From Pseudomonas taeanensis MS-3 (lineage in GTDB: Bacteria > Pseudomonadota > Gammaproteobacteria > Pseudomonadales > Pseudomonadaceae), in NCBI RefSeq assembly GCF_000498575.2, contig NZ_AWSQ01000001.1:1097914-1161913 (forward strand): a DNA stretch of 64,000 nucleotides, read 5' to 3'. Shown here one piece after another: positions 1 to 9,372 of this stretch. The translations under genes were made by a program, and so were the position numbers. The notes beneath the pieces were generated by a model. It was given only the letters and a program-made list of their open reading frames with translations. It was not told where the DNA came from and did not search any database. Each line of letters opens with the position of its first letter. Position 1 is the first letter of the stretch.

Positions 1-67
1 CGTTGAGCAGATGGCGGATCAGTGCCGAGCCAATAAAGCCCGCGCCACCGGTGACCAAAATACGCAT
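1..67 (-). CDS. rmlB: dTDP-glucose 4,6-dehydratase, N-terminal 22 residues (runs off the window)
   Basis: Only the first 22 codons are present; the rest lies outside the left edge. The reverse-strand reading begins MRILVTGGAGFIGSALIRHL, an NAD-binding Rossmann start with the GxxGxxG motif (GGAGFIG), typical of RmlB/RfbB, which makes dTDP-4-keto-6-deoxyglucose for the dTDP-L-rhamnose pathway. Other extended SDR nucleotide-sugar epimerases or dehydratases begin similarly, so the exact assignment rests on close resemblance of these residues to Pseudomonas RmlB and on gene order remembered from P. aeruginosa. Confidence 0.7.
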   Translation of the reverse strand, partial: MRILVTGGAGFIGSALIRHLLN

Positions 68-84
68 GAAAACATCGCCCTCTG

Positions 85-492
85 TTACTGACCGGAAATA
101 TGCCGCGTAGCTTGTCGACTGAGCGGCTTGCCTGCAAGTGTCGCATGCGCGGGTTCGAGTTCCTTGAGGCGATGGCCGACCGCGACTATCGCCTCAATCG
201 CGGGTTTCAGCTCCAGGCCGAGGATCGACAGGCTGTATTCGACACTGGGTGGCGAGGTCGGCAGCACCTCGCGGACCACTACGCCGTCAGCTTCGAGCTT
301 CTTCAACCGAGCGCTGAGGACCTTGGCCGAAATGCCCGGGATATCGGCTTTCAGCTCGCTGAATCGACGCGGGTGCTGGCTCAGGTACCAGATGATGTTA
401 GGGGTCCAGGCGCCGCCGATGATGTTTAGGCATTGGCTCAACGGACAGCTGGGCGGGGGATGGGCGACGCGATTCTTTCGTCTGGGCAGCAT
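85..492 (-). CDS. HxlR-family winged-helix transcriptional regulator
   Basis: This 135-residue protein has the HxlR/DUF24 winged-helix layout: a conserved N-terminal CPLSQCLNIIGGAWT segment (about residues 16-30), a recognition region around RFSELKADIPGISAKVLSARL, and the wing EYSLSILGLELKPAI. Members are one-component repressors or activators that often sense electrophiles or redox state through the conserved Cys. It is divergent from the glutathione S-transferase at 776, with a 283-base shared intergenic region, so it most probably controls that GST and perhaps the genes behind it. The family call is secure; the regulated signal is inference. Confidence 0.9.
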   Translation of the reverse strand: MLPRRKNRVAHPPPSCPLSQCLNIIGGAWTPNIIWYLSQHPRRFSELKADIPGISAKVLSARLKKLEADGVVVREVLPTSPPSVEYSLSILGLELKPAIEAIVAVGHRLKELEPAHATLAGKPLSRQATRHISGQ

Positions 493-513
493 GTTCGACT
501 CCTTGGCAAGCTA

Positions 514-574
514 GTTACCGGATGGTTACCGAAGAATTTAGCAACTAAAAGAATGTAGGTATACATAAGTAACC
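514..574. promoter_or_regulatory. Candidate HxlR operator region in the divergent promoter
   Basis: Two direct copies of GTTACC (514-519 and 525-530) lie just upstream of the HxlR start codon, and an oppositely oriented-looking GTAACC lies at 569-574. HxlR-type regulators commonly bind GTAAC-type repeats in the divergent gap, so this is a plausible operator. It is judged by eye only. Confidence 0.35.
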
Positions 575-775
575 ATGGCTGGGTAGGCTTTCTCCACGGA
601 TACGCCGGCGACATCGGACAAGGGCGCGACCTGATCAAACGATCTGGCGGCCCATGGTCCATGACGTTGTTGGCTGTGCTCGGCAGCCGATCCGCTCGGT
701 TCGAGAGTCATTGTCTGCGCTTGGGTGCAGAGCCGCGCTCGCAGAGTGTCCGTTTGACCCCCATAGGAGAACATC

Positions 776-1381
776 ATGTACCGACTGTATTACTCGCCCG
801 GCGCCTGCTCGTTGGCTATCCACGCCTTGCTCAATGAACTTGAGCAAGGGGTTGAGCTGATTGATCGCAAGCACGCCGCTGATTTCGATCGATTCGAGTC
901 CCACGGCATGGTGCCGGTGTTGGTCGATGACGATCAGGTCATCCGCGAAGGTGCGGCGATCATCCTTTACCTGCTGGAGAAACATCAGCATCGGATGCTG
1001 CCGCCCAGCGGTCCTGAGAGAGCCCGCTTCATCGAGTGGCTGATGTTCGCCAACGCGACCCTGCATCCGGCCTACGGTCGTCTGTTCTTCCTCGGCAGCA
1101 GCCTCGAAGATGGCACGGTTAAGCAGCATGCGTTGAATGCTGCCAGCGACACGATCAGCGCGCTGTGGGCTGCGGTAGACCGTCAGCTGAACCGGACCCC
1201 CTTCGTTTGCGGCGAGCGGATTTGCATCGTCGACATGATGTTGGCTGTGTATGCCAGTTGGGGCGCCTATTTCCCTGTCGACATCCACATGAGCGACAAG
1301 GTGAAAGGCATGCTCGAGGCGGTTAAGGCGCATCCGGCCTTCGTCAAGGCAATCGAAGACGAGCGACAAGCATCGATGTGA
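776..1381 (+). CDS. Glutathione S-transferase family protein (beta-class-like)
   Basis: The 201-residue protein has a thioredoxin-fold N-terminal domain and an all-helical C-terminal domain. The N-terminus MYRLYYSPGACSLAIHALL carries the Ser-Pro-Gly-x-Cys arrangement of bacterial beta-class GSTs, with Cys11 as the likely catalytic residue, and the glutathione-site segment VPVLVDDDQVIREGAAI supplies the cis-Pro and the E-S/G-A motif. It conjugates glutathione to electrophiles or reduces mixed disulfides in the cytoplasm; the substrate cannot be read from sequence. A good Shine-Dalgarno (AGGAGAA) precedes the ATG. It sits divergently from the HxlR regulator and upstream of benE, suggesting an aromatic or electrophile stress context. 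Confidence 0.88.
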   Translation: MYRLYYSPGACSLAIHALLNELEQGVELIDRKHAADFDRFESHGMVPVLVDDDQVIREGAAIILYLLEKHQHRMLPPSGPERARFIEWLMFANATLHPAYGRLFFLGSSLEDGTVKQHALNAASDTISALWAAVDRQLNRTPFVCGERICIVDMMLAVYASWGAYFPVDIHMSDKVKGMLEAVKAHPAFVKAIEDERQASM

Positions 1382-1400
1382 GGCGTTGCGCGTAAGCACC

Positions 1401-1435
1401 GCAAGGCCCTTGGGCAGCAGTTCGAAGGGCCTTCG
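1401..1435 (+). terminator. Stem-loop after the GST gene
   Basis: A 9-bp inverted repeat, AAGGCCCTT at 1403-1411 and AAGGGCCTT at 1425-1433, follows the GST stop by about 20 bases. There is no strong T-run, so it could be a weak terminator or an mRNA processing/attenuation hairpin before benE. Confidence 0.35.
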
Positions 1436-1475
1436 CGGCTTGCATGCCGAGGTAACAGGTTTAGAGGGCGTGTGT

Positions 1476-2702
1476 ATGAGTTTTTTCAGGGATATGTCCC
1501 TCTCGGCGATCAATGCCGGGTTGGTAACGGTGTTGGTAGGGTTTACCAGTTCCGCCGTGCTGGTATTTCAGGCGGCGCAGGCGCTGGGTGCGACGTCCGC
1601 CCAGATCGGCTCGTGGATACTGGCACTGTGTGTCGGCATGGGCGTCACGGGGATAGCCCTGTCCCTGCGCTACCGGGCGCCGATTGCCATCGCCTGGTCC
1701 ACGTCCGGGGCTGCGCTGCTGATCACCGGCGGCGCCGGGGTGACGCTGCAGGAGGCTACCGGGGCGTTTATCGTCTGCGGCCTGTTGATTGCCCTTTGTG
1801 GCTTCAGTGGCTGGTTCGAGTGGATGGCCGAGCGTATCCCCGCGGCGATCGCGGCCGGGATGCTAGCAGGCATTCTGTTGCGCTTTGGGCTGGACGCGTT
1901 CGCGGCGATGCACAGCCAGTTCGGGCTGGTCTTCCCCATGTTCGTCACCTATTTACTGGCGCGCCGCTGGTTGCCCCGCTATGCGGTCGTGGCGCCGCTG
2001 GTGCTGGGTGTCGGTTTGGCCGCCGCGCGGGGCATGTTGAACTTCGATGAGGTCGGCCTGGTGTTGGCCACGCCTGAGTTCGTCACTCCTTTGTTCAGCA
2101 CGCAAGCCATGATCAGCGTGGCACTGCCGCTGTTCGCCGTCACCATGGCGTCGCAGAACGTCCCGGGTTTGACTGTGCTGCGGGCGTCCGGCTACCAGAC
2201 GCCAAGTTCCCCGATGATCGGCTGGACCGGGGTGGCCACCGTGCTACTGGCACCCTTCGGTGGTTACGCCTTGAATCTGGCGACCATCACTGCCGCCATC
2301 TGTACAGGCAAGGAGGCTCATGAGAACCCGCAAAAGCGCTATACGGCGGCCGTGGCGGCTGGGGTGTTCTACCTGCTGGTGGGTATCTTCGGCGCGACAG
2401 TGGCTGCGTTGTTCTCGGCATTTCCCGCTGAGCTGATTCAGGCGATCGCCGGCCTGGCCCTGCTGGGCACTATCGGTAATGGCTTGGCCAGTGCGTTGCA
2501 GGATGAACCGCGGCGTGAAGCGGCACTGATCACCTTTCTGGTCACTGCCTCGGGCGTTTCCTTGCTGGGGATCGGCGCAGCCTTCTGGGGCATGCTGGCC
2601 GGGGCGCTGGCGATGCTGGTGTCGCAGGCGAAGCCGCAATGGCATGCCCGCGTTACCGGGTGGCGTGATCTGCGTGACGATAAGCTCAATAAGCCGGAGT
2701 GA
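1476..2702 (+). CDS. benE: BenE-family benzoate/H+ symporter
   Basis: Translation from the ATG at 1476 gives a 408-residue, very hydrophobic protein with about 12 membrane segments, matching BenE/benzoate transporters of the inner membrane. Family hallmarks include the N-terminal SAINAGLVTVLVGFTSSAVL segment, the APIAIAWSTSGAALL segment and the later ASQNVPGLTVLRASGYQTP region. An in-frame extension to 1386 exists but lies over the hairpin region, and the GAGGG preceding 1476 favours the shorter start. No benzoate catabolic genes are adjacent, so the actual aromatic substrate is uncertain. It is co-directional with the GST and the nitronate monooxygenase. Confidence 0.88.
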   Translation: MSFFRDMSLSAINAGLVTVLVGFTSSAVLVFQAAQALGATSAQIGSWILALCVGMGVTGIALSLRYRAPIAIAWSTSGAALLITGGAGVTLQEATGAFIVCGLLIALCGFSGWFEWMAERIPAAIAAGMLAGILLRFGLDAFAAMHSQFGLVFPMFVTYLLARRWLPRYAVVAPLVLGVGLAAARGMLNFDEVGLVLATPEFVTPLFSTQAMISVALPLFAVTMASQNVPGLTVLRASGYQTPSSPMIGWTGVATVLLAPFGGYALNLATITAAICTGKEAHENPQKRYTAAVAAGVFYLLVGIFGATVAALFSAFPAELIQAIAGLALLGTIGNGLASALQDEPRREAALITFLVTASGVSLLGIGAAFWGMLAGALAMLVSQAKPQWHARVTGWRDLRDDKLNKPE

Positions 2703-2846
2703 GGGGCGAGGCCTGGGTATGGCCAGCGCTATGGCTCGATCAAGACAATGCGGATGCCGGTGGCGACTGCCGGCACTTCTTTCAGATGTTCAAGCGGGCT
2801 CAGCCGCGCTTGGAACTGCACGGCGCCCTTGGCGGCGTAGAGGGGA

Positions 2847-3914
2847 ATGACTATGAACGACAGTATCACGCGCCTGCTCGGTATCGAGCATCCGATCATC
2901 CAGGCACCGATGGTGGGCGTGTCCACACCGCAGTTGGCGGCCGCAGTGTCCAATGCCGGCGGGCTCGGCTCCATCGGTATCGGTGCCAGCACGGTCGCGC
3001 AGGCGCGGGCGATGATCGCCGAGACCCGTGGGCTCACCGACAAGCCGTTCAACGTCAACCTGTTCTGCCATCGCCAAGCGATGCCGGACGCGCAACGTGA
3101 GTCGGCCTGGCTGGAACATCTGCGCGGCTTGTTTGCCGAGTTTGACGCGGCTCCGCCCGCTGGGTTGCAGGAGATCTACAAGAGCTTCCTCGATGACCCA
3201 GACATGTTGGAGATGTTGCTGCTCGAAAGACCGGCGGTGGTCAGCTTTCACTTCGGGTTGCCATCTGCCGAGCATATTCGTGCGCTGAAACACGCCGGTA
3301 TCCGCCTGCTGGCGAGTGCGACCACGCCGGAAGAAGCCGCATTAATCGAACAGGCGGGCGTCGATTGCGTGATTGCCCAGGGCGTCGAGGCGGGCGGGCA
3401 TCGCGGGGTCTTCGCGCCGGAGCAGGGCGATGCGGCTATCGGCACGCTGGCCTTGGTGCGCTTGCTGGTCAAGCGCCAACGCCTGCCGGTGATCGCCGCG
3501 GGTGGCATCATGGATGGTCAGGCTATCGCAGCGGTCATGGCGCTGGGCGCCGCTGCCGCTCAGCTGGGCACCGCCTTCATTCTCTGCCCCGAGTCCGCCG
3601 CCAACGCAGCGTACCGTGACACGCTGAAAAGCGCGCGGGCCGGCCATACGCAGATCACCTCGGCCATTTCAGGCCGTCCGGCACGCGGGATGATCAATCG
3701 TATGTACATGCCAGTAGGGGCCGCTGGAGTGCCGCCGTTGCCGGATTACCCGATCGCCTATGACGCGGCCAAGGCCCTGCACGCGGTGGCCAGTGCCCAA
3801 GGTAATTCTGACTTCGCCGCACACTGGGCCGGGCAAGGAGCAACGCTGGCTCGCGAGATGCCGGCTGCCGAACTGGTGCACAGATTGGTTGGCGAAATGG
3901 AGCCGGTCAGTTAA
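2847..3914 (+). CDS. Nitronate monooxygenase (2-nitropropane dioxygenase family)
   Basis: This 355-residue TIM-barrel flavoprotein begins with the class I NMO signature ([17 protein letters not shown], then [12 protein letters not shown]) and contains the FMN-phosphate/glycine-rich segments [12 protein letters not shown] and [20 protein letters not shown]. The enzyme oxidises alkyl nitronates such as propionate-3-nitronate with O2, detoxifying them. Length and motif order are normal. The ATG follows AGAGGGGAATG, a strong ribosome site. It lies 144 bases after benE and is followed by a good terminator, so the two may form one transcript. Whether nitronates are the physiological substrate is inferred from the family. 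Confidence 0.92.
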   Translation: MTMNDSITRLLGIEHPIIQAPMVGVSTPQLAAAVSNAGGLGSIGIGASTVAQARAMIAETRGLTDKPFNVNLFCHRQAMPDAQRESAWLEHLRGLFAEFDAAPPAGLQEIYKSFLDDPDMLEMLLLERPAVVSFHFGLPSAEHIRALKHAGIRLLASATTPEEAALIEQAGVDCVIAQGVEAGGHRGVFAPEQGDAAIGTLALVRLLVKRQRLPVIAAGGIMDGQAIAAVMALGAAAAQLGTAFILCPESAANAAYRDTLKSARAGHTQITSAISGRPARGMINRMYMPVGAAGVPPLPDYPIAYDAAKALHAVASAQGNSDFAAHWAGQGATLAREMPAAELVHRLVGEMEPVS

Positions 3915-3997
3915 CGGCTAGCGCCTTGTCCCAGTGGGGAGGGTGCTGAGTCCCTGCGCGCTGTCGACCTCCATTCAGTGGGCGCCGGTCAGTCAGA

Positions 3998-4035
3998 AAC
4001 GCAAAAGGCCCATCATGCGGTGAGCCTTTTGCGTT
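3998..4035 (+). terminator. Rho-independent-type hairpin after nitronate monooxygenase
   Basis: A perfect 12-bp stem (AACGCAAAAGGC at 3998-4009, GCCTTTTGCGTT at 4024-4035) is followed by GTTTGT. It lies 84 bases after the NMO stop and would close the GST-benE-NMO transcript. Confidence 0.7.
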
Positions 4036-4189
4036 GTTTGTAAGCGATCATTAGAAGGGGGCGAATTGATAGGTGGATTGACCGTCCACTTTCGCAGAAG
4101 AGCTTCGCGGAGCTTACTCATCTGACTTTGCAGCGTTTTGAGATCAGCGACTTGGAGAGGGCGCATCCTCTGCAACCGTTCGTTTAGAG

Positions 4190-4300
4190 CTCGCTGTCAT
4201 TAGCAACCTCTACGTGATGGTGCGCTTCCGTGGCCTGGCCAAGAACACCGTGCAACTGATGACGCTGTTCGCACTGTCGAACCTGAGGATGGTGCGTTGA
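4190..4300 (+). pseudogene. IS5-family transposase remnant (C-terminal end only)
   Basis: In frame with the TGA at 4298 the sequence reads NLYVMVRFRGLAKNT and then a QLMTLFALSNL stretch, the characteristic C-terminal end of IS5-group DDE transposases (usually VKVRFRGLAKNT...LFALSNLWMVR). Nothing recognisable of the catalytic domain precedes it, so this is a scar of an old insertion rather than a mobile element. Confidence 0.75.
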
Positions 4301-4650
4301 CATTTGCTGACGAACGCAGGAGAGGTGCGCCTGTAATACGGAAAATGGCTATTGCGAAGTGCTCACGACGGCCAAGAATAGAGAAATGAGCGGGCCAACT
4401 GGCTGATGTTGATCGGCGCTCGCTTTCAAAATCGACGAAGGCTGAAGTTGACGGGAAATACCGAGCTACTGCAGACCTTCCCTGAAGAAAATCCTGATGA
4501 CAGGATTCGCTACGGGAAGTCTTGGCTAGACCCTATTCGGGCGCCATGCTAATTTCTGCCCTGAGATGAGTAATTGTATATGTGTAGAATAGGTGTAGTA
4601 GTCAAATCTTCTTCTCGGATAGTTCTGCCAAGCCTCCGCCTTGAGCAACA
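4301..4650. other. Gene-free stretch, more AT-rich, no feature recognised
   Basis: This interval between the IS5 scar and the chemoreceptor stop codon has no open frame with family resemblance and no tRNA or clear hairpin. Its composition is closer to AT-neutral than the flanking core genes, consistent with decayed insertion-derived DNA. Confidence 0.4.
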
Positions 4651-6327
4651 TTAGACCCTAAAGCGGTTTACCATCAGGTTTAATTCTTGCGACAACTTGT
4701 CAAGTTCTAAGCACATGTCGTTGTTTCGCGTAGTGATGACCTGGGTTTCTCGGATATGTTTGCTGATACGCGAAAGGTTTTGCTTGATCTCTACGCCAAT
4801 GTTTGACTGCTCTTCAGCAGCTGTAGCAATTTGGCTGTTCATACCGTGGATCTCAGATACTGCATAACTCACACCAGTGAGGATCTGCCCTGCGATGTTA
4901 ACTTTGGTGACAGCAGTTTCACTACCCTTGAGGCTGCCCTGCATATTGCTCACGGCAGTCCTAGCCGCCTGTTGCAGTTGGCTGATCTTATTTTGGATTT
5001 CCTCAGTACTCTGCTGGGTACGCTGAGCCAGCGAACGTACTTCATCGGCTACCACGGCAAAGCCACGTCCCTGTTCACCTGCACGGGCAGCTTCGATTGC
5101 GGCATTTAAGGCAAGTAGGTTGGTCTGATCGGCGATTGCACGTATAACATCAAGAATGGAGCTGATTGACTCCACATCGTTACCCAGCGTCTGGATGCCT
5201 TGTGTTGATTGTTCTATTTCACGGGCTAAACCGCCTATAGTATTAATGATTTCTTCTACATTAGTTCGCATGACCTTGGCTTGGTCATTGGTGTGTCGGG
5301 TCGATAAAGCTGCGCTTTGAGCCGATTCCGCAACGTTATGTGTAGCTAAGGCCATTTGTTCCATGGCATGTGCCACTTGTTCGGCATCCTTGCTCTGAAG
5401 GGTCAGTGCGTCCGCGGCATGTTGAGCGCTTTGCTTAAGTTGTTCATTGCGCTCCTGCAGCAACTGGGCACAGCGAGCCAAGTCCACCACCATGGCACGG
5501 ATTTTCCCCACAAAGCTGTTGAAGGCGCCCGCCAATTGAGCCGTTTCTTCATTTCCATCTATAGGTAGTTGACTGGTGAGGTCACCGTCTTCAGAAGCCA
5601 GTGCTTGCAAGTTATGCGTCAGCAGGAGCAGCGGTTTGGCTATGCTACGGGCTACGTAGGCCGCGGCCATGCTCATCATGACTAGTAGAACTCCCATGAC
5701 CCCCCATTGCTTCCAGCGCATAGCCTCCATTACTTTCTGTTGGTGTTGCATTTGGTCGGCGATCAGGGCATCCATATCGTCAATGTAAAAACCGGTACCG
5801 ATTGTCCAATTCCATTTGTCGAGGTAGATGCTGTAGGAAAGCTTAGGGTAAGAGGTGCTGTCATTGCCGGGCTTGGGGAAATAGTAGGTCAAGAAATCAC
5901 CGCCGCGTTTTGCGGCAGCGACCAGCTCTCGAACCACATAGATACCTTGGCTGTCTTTCAGGTCCCAAAAATTTTTACCTTCGTCCTTGCCGGCTAGAAA
6001 TATTCTGTCGCCCTTGTCATTGTAACCAAATAGATAACCGTCTTTCCCGTAGTGAAGTTCCCGTAGTCGACGTCTAGCTTCCTCTTGAACCGCAGGGGAC
6101 ATAGCATCCTCCCCATCATAGAGCGGCTTGATGGTGCTGTATGCGATATCGAGGTAGTGAACCAACTCGTCTTGACGGGATTTAATTAGAGTTTGACGCG
6201 TTTGCTCGATGCTTCGCTCCCCAAAAGACCTCTGCTCGGAGAAAGCTAGCAACTGAATAGTTAGAGCTAGCAATAGGGCTGGGATAACCGACAGCAACAG
6301 AACCATGTTGCGTATTTTCCACTTCAT
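4651..6327 (-). CDS. Methyl-accepting chemotaxis protein with single Cache (sCache_2) sensor
   Basis: The 558-residue chemoreceptor has an N-terminal membrane helix (about 7-29), a periplasmic sCache_2 domain (about 35-190; hallmarks [14 protein letters not shown] and [15 protein letters not shown]), a second membrane helix (about 207-227), a HAMP linker and a cytoplasmic signalling domain. The hairpin tip ([20 protein letters not shown], then [15 protein letters not shown]) is fully conserved, so CheA/CheW coupling is expected. There is no C-terminal CheB/CheR pentapeptide. sCache_2 receptors often bind small organic acids, which would fit the neighbouring hydroxybutyrate-type genes, but that ligand link is inference. 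Base composition is lower in GC than the neighbours, suggesting acquisition. Confidence 0.93.
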   Translation of the reverse strand: MKWKIRNMVLLLSVIPALLLALTIQLLAFSEQRSFGERSIEQTRQTLIKSRQDELVHYLDIAYSTIKPLYDGEDAMSPAVQEEARRRLRELHYGKDGYLFGYNDKGDRIFLAGKDEGKNFWDLKDSQGIYVVRELVAAAKRGGDFLTYYFPKPGNDSTSYPKLSYSIYLDKWNWTIGTGFYIDDMDALIADQMQHQQKVMEAMRWKQWGVMGVLLVMMSMAAAYVARSIAKPLLLLTHNLQALASEDGDLTSQLPIDGNEETAQLAGAFNSFVGKIRAMVVDLARCAQLLQERNEQLKQSAQHAADALTLQSKDAEQVAHAMEQMALATHNVAESAQSAALSTRHTNDQAKVMRTNVEEIINTIGGLAREIEQSTQGIQTLGNDVESISSILDVIRAIADQTNLLALNAAIEAARAGEQGRGFAVVADEVRSLAQRTQQSTEEIQNKISQLQQAARTAVSNMQGSLKGSETAVTKVNIAGQILTGVSYAVSEIHGMNSQIATAAEEQSNIGVEIKQNLSRISKHIRETQVITTRNNDMCLELDKLSQELNLMVNRFRV

Positions 6328-6863
6328 AGAGGTCTCCGAATATATGTGGAGGTTGTAGTTGTTTTTATGGACTTACTCGGAATTTGATTTCTTAGTCGAT
6401 TCGGTCGTTTTTCAGCTCTGCCGCGCGCGTGAATGATTCAAGCTGGCGAGTGTTCAAATTAGTATGTGTGTCGGAGTCACGATCTGAATTATGAGCGTCT
6501 ACCCAGCACGATGTGAGAGCGTCTGTGCGAGCCAGAGTTTGCTGTAAGTAAATACAGGCTAGATATTGCAGTCCATCCGCCTCTGCATGCTCTTGGCTGA
6601 CATAGCTTTTTCCGGTAACGGAACATTATTTGGCGAGCCTATACACCCTGCGCTTGGTGGATGCGGATATCAATGCGTCGGATGAAGCGACCGGCGTGCC
6701 TCATGCCACGCCTTGCTCCATCATCGCCGGGCCAGGCAAGGACTGCATGGTCTGACTGATGCACCTATCCAGGGAGCGCCGATCAGGCGGCGGCAAACAT
6801 AGCAATGTGCTTCTCTTGCCAGGCAGGGCGGCGCGGCCAAGTGCAAAAGGCGGGTACTTCACC
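6328..6863. other. Long intergenic region upstream of the chemoreceptor
   Basis: This 536-base interval separates the chemoreceptor start from the bdhA stop. I see no credible protein-coding frame. One sigma-54-like string on the minus strand (6686-6701, AGGCACGCCGGTCGCT) resembles the promoters of the neighbouring cluster but lacks the inverted-repeat activator sites and lies about 350 bases from the receptor start, so it is recorded only as a weak candidate. Confidence 0.35.
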
Positions 6864-7634
6864 TCACTGCGCCAGCCAGCCACCGTCTATGTTCCAGGCT
6901 GCACCGCGTACCTGCTCCGCAGCTGAGCTGCAGAGGAGCAGTGCCAGCTCGCCCAACTGTTGCGGGGTAACAAATGCCTGAGACGGCTGCTTTTCAGCCA
7001 GCAGCGCCGTGCGCGCCTGTTCGGGCAACTCGCCGGCGGCGACTCGTGCATCGATCTGCTGCTGTACGAGCGGGGTGAGTACCCAGCCGGGGCAGATGGC
7101 ATTGCAGGTGACACCGCTTAGGGCAGTTTCCAATGCCACCACCTTGGTCAACCCGAGCACGCCATGTTTAGCTGCGACATAGGCCGCCTTGCCGCTGGAG
7201 CCAACGCTGCCATGCACTGAAGCGATGTTGATGATGCGCCCCCAATTCTGCTCACGCATGCTAGGTAAAGCGAGTCGCGTGCAGTGAAATACCGCAGTAA
7301 GGTTGAGCGCGATAATCGAATCCCAGCGCTCAATTGGAAAACTCTCCACAGGCGAAATATGCTGAATCCCAGCGTTATTGACCAAGATGTCGACGCGACC
7401 AAATTCACGGCGGGCATAATCGAACAATGACTCGATCTGAGCGGGATCGCCGAGGTCGGCGTCGTTATAGCCGACGCGCACCCCAAAGCGGGAAAGCTGA
7501 TCAGCCGCGGCCTGCCAGTCGCCGAAACCGTTAAGGATGATATCGGCGCCGTTACGGGCAAATACCTCGGCAATTCCTAGGCCGATACCGCTGGTCGAGC
7601 CTGTAATCAGGGCGGTTTTTCCACTAAGTATCAT
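6864..7634 (-). CDS. bdhA: (R)-3-hydroxybutyrate dehydrogenase, SDR family
   Basis: The 256-residue classical short-chain dehydrogenase has the cofactor loop TGSTSGIGLG near the N-terminus, the NNAG motif (NNAGIQHISPVESF, a 3-hydroxybutyrate dehydrogenase signature), the catalytic Ser region IINIASVHGSVGS and the YVAAK catalytic Tyr/Lys pair. The C-terminal part contains the family-typical NAICPGWVLTPLV and Q-rich substrate-lid segment. It oxidises (R)-3-hydroxybutyrate to acetoacetate with NAD+. It is downstream of an OprD porin and in the same orientation as a TRAP transporter and a sigma-54 activator; a dedicated sigma-54 promoter lies upstream at 7828-7843. Confidence 0.93.
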   Translation of the reverse strand: MILSGKTALITGSTSGIGLGIAEVFARNGADIILNGFGDWQAAADQLSRFGVRVGYNDADLGDPAQIESLFDYARREFGRVDILVNNAGIQHISPVESFPIERWDSIIALNLTAVFHCTRLALPSMREQNWGRIINIASVHGSVGSSGKAAYVAAKHGVLGLTKVVALETALSGVTCNAICPGWVLTPLVQQQIDARVAAGELPEQARTALLAEKQPSQAFVTPQQLGELALLLCSSAAEQVRGAAWNIDGGWLAQ

Positions 7635-7827
7635 AAAGTCTCCTGATCATTAATATATTAAGTGTGAACGGGTCATGCAGGGCCGTGGTTACGCACTGTG
7701 TCGCGTTCAGCCAGACCGTTGATCTAAAGTGCGTCAAACTCTTGTGATTGCGACATACCTATCATTTAGAGGGAATCTTTATGCAGATGACCAACCTTAG
7801 AAAGGGCGGAACTCCAAGTACTTCTCG

Positions 7828-7843
7828 CGCGATTAGGTTGCCA
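7828..7843 (-). promoter_or_regulatory. Sigma-54 promoter candidate for bdhA
   Basis: On the minus strand the string is TGGCAACCTAATCGCG: GG and GC dinucleotides are exactly 10 bases apart, as required for -24/-12 promoters. The -12 element TCGC is shared with the promoters at 9627 and 14678. The predicted start of transcription is near 7817, about 180 bases before the bdhA ATG. It is weaker than the other two because the -24 box has A instead of the last C. Confidence 0.6.
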
Positions 7844-7877
7844 GCCGATTTAAACCTGCTGCGATAACTAACTCGAC

Positions 7878-7895
7878 TGTCCAGCCGACTGGTAA
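7878..7895. promoter_or_regulatory. Partial copy of the activator inverted repeat upstream of bdhA
   Basis: The sequence TGTCCA-GCCGAC-TGGTAA keeps the left half-site and the TGG of the right half of the repeat TGTCCA-N6-TGGACA seen at 9765 and 14798. It lies about 70 bases upstream of the predicted bdhA sigma-54 start, a usual place for an enhancer-binding protein. Confidence 0.45.
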
Positions 7896-7961
7896 AAAGG
7901 CCGGACCACTAGTGCCCGGCAAGGTTTACACACGGAGTAATCGGAATGTGCCGAAGCTGTC

Positions 7962-9227
7962 TTACCAGAGCGGTAAGCTGTAGCTGACGATAAAGCGGTT
8001 TTCGTCCAGATCGCTGCCGAAGTTGCTGCGTGTAGTGGCATTGCGCAGACGCAGGCCGACGTTTTTCAGCGGACCGCTTTGCACCACATAGGCAATGTCG
8101 GTGTTTCTCTCCCAGGTCTTGCCTTCGCTCAGGCCCACACCGCGATCGACGTTGTCTCCGGACAGGTAGCGGGTCATGAACGTCAGTCCCGGTACTCCAA
8201 TAGTGGCGAAGTCGAAGTCGTAGCGCAGTTGCCAGGAGCGTTCGTCCTGATTACCGAAGTCATTGATCTGTACCAGGTTGACCAGCGCATTGTCCGAACC
8301 ATCGATATAGGCGAAGCCGGTATCGCCGTTCAGGCGCTGATAACCGGCGGTGAGGCCATGACCGTCAATGCGATAGGTGAATAGTGCACCAAAGGCGTCG
8401 TTATCGACGTTGCTGCCGCCGTCATCGGTAGAGCGGGCGAAGCGTATGTCTGACTTGAAGCTCTGACCCTCGCCCAGTGGAAACTGGTGCACGAGGTTGA
8501 CTAGGTGCTGCTGGTAAATACCATCAAGACCACCGTAGTAATAACTGGTGGCCAGTTGCGGGGTCCACTGGTAGCGGCCGCCGCCGAATAGGAATTCGTC
8601 GCTGGTTTTACTGCTGCCCAGCACAATGTTGCGCTTGCCGCCTTTGAAGACGGTCATCTCCTCGTTATCCGAGGAGTTACGCAAATTGACCTTGTCGATC
8701 CGTCCGAGGTCCAGGCTCAGGCCCTCCACCTCATTGCTGTTGAGCCAGGCACCCCGGAAAGTCTGTGGCAACAGGCGGCTGTCGTTGCGCATCAATGCAG
8801 GCAATACCGGCTGTAGGGTACCGAGCTTGAGGGTGCTTTTCGACGCCCGCAACTTGACCGTGAAGCCCGCCTCGCCGTATTCATCCTGAGCACGTTTCGG
8901 CGCTTCGCGGTCGCTCTTTAGGATGCCGGTACCGCTTCGATCCGGGCTTGAGTCGAGCTTGACTCCTAGGGAACCGGTGGCATCGAGGCCGAGCCCGATC
9001 GGGCCCTCGGTATAGCCGGACTCAAAGCGCAGCATGAATCCCTGGGCCCATTCTTCAGCCTTAGCTTGTGTGGCGGAGTCCTGGCGGAAGTCACGGTTCA
9101 TATAGAAGTTGCGCGTATCCAGCACGGCTGTGCTGTCGTCGACGAAGGCAGCAAAGGTCGGGGTGCAGAGCCCTAGGCCGATACTGCTGGCGAGTAGCTG
9201 ACAGGTGAGTTTTGGTTTGTATCGCAT
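7962..9227 (-). CDS. OprD-family outer-membrane porin
   Basis: The 421-residue protein starts with a Sec signal peptide (cleavage expected after TPTFA, about residue 27) and continues with the OprD N-terminal signature DDSTAVLDTRNFYMNRDFR. The rest is an alternating amphipathic beta-barrel pattern ending in the aromatic C-terminal strand RFIVSYSLPLW, needed for BAM-dependent assembly. OprD/Opd channels are substrate-specific pores for amino acids or small carboxylates. Position between bdhA and the sigma-54 activator, downstream of a sigma-54 promoter, suggests it admits the carboxylate used by this island, as inference. Confidence 0.93.
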   Translation of the reverse strand: MRYKPKLTCQLLASSIGLGLCTPTFAAFVDDSTAVLDTRNFYMNRDFRQDSATQAKAEEWAQGFMLRFESGYTEGPIGLGLDATGSLGVKLDSSPDRSGTGILKSDREAPKRAQDEYGEAGFTVKLRASKSTLKLGTLQPVLPALMRNDSRLLPQTFRGAWLNSNEVEGLSLDLGRIDKVNLRNSSDNEEMTVFKGGKRNIVLGSSKTSDEFLFGGGRYQWTPQLATSYYYGGLDGIYQQHLVNLVHQFPLGEGQSFKSDIRFARSTDDGGSNVDNDAFGALFTYRIDGHGLTAGYQRLNGDTGFAYIDGSDNALVNLVQINDFGNQDERSWQLRYDFDFATIGVPGLTFMTRYLSGDNVDRGVGLSEGKTWERNTDIAYVVQSGPLKNVGLRLRNATTRSNFGSDLDENRFIVSYSLPLW

Positions 9228-9372
9228 GGGTGTTTCCTCTTGTAGTTATTGTGGTTGCTGCTTTGTTGCTCACGGCCGTCCGGGCAATGCCTGCCGGTGC
9301 AGCATCGTGGAACTCGAATGAGCTCTAGAAAAGTGCGGGCCTAAGAGGCGGGATCGCGTGTTCACTCAAGAC

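Noticed and set aside
6686..6701. Sigma-54-like string AGGCACGCCGGTCGCT upstream of the chemoreceptor
   Set aside because: It shares the TCGC -12 element but has no TGTCCA enhancer repeat nearby, an altered first base and a 350-base distance to the gene; chance occurrence in GC-rich DNA is likely.
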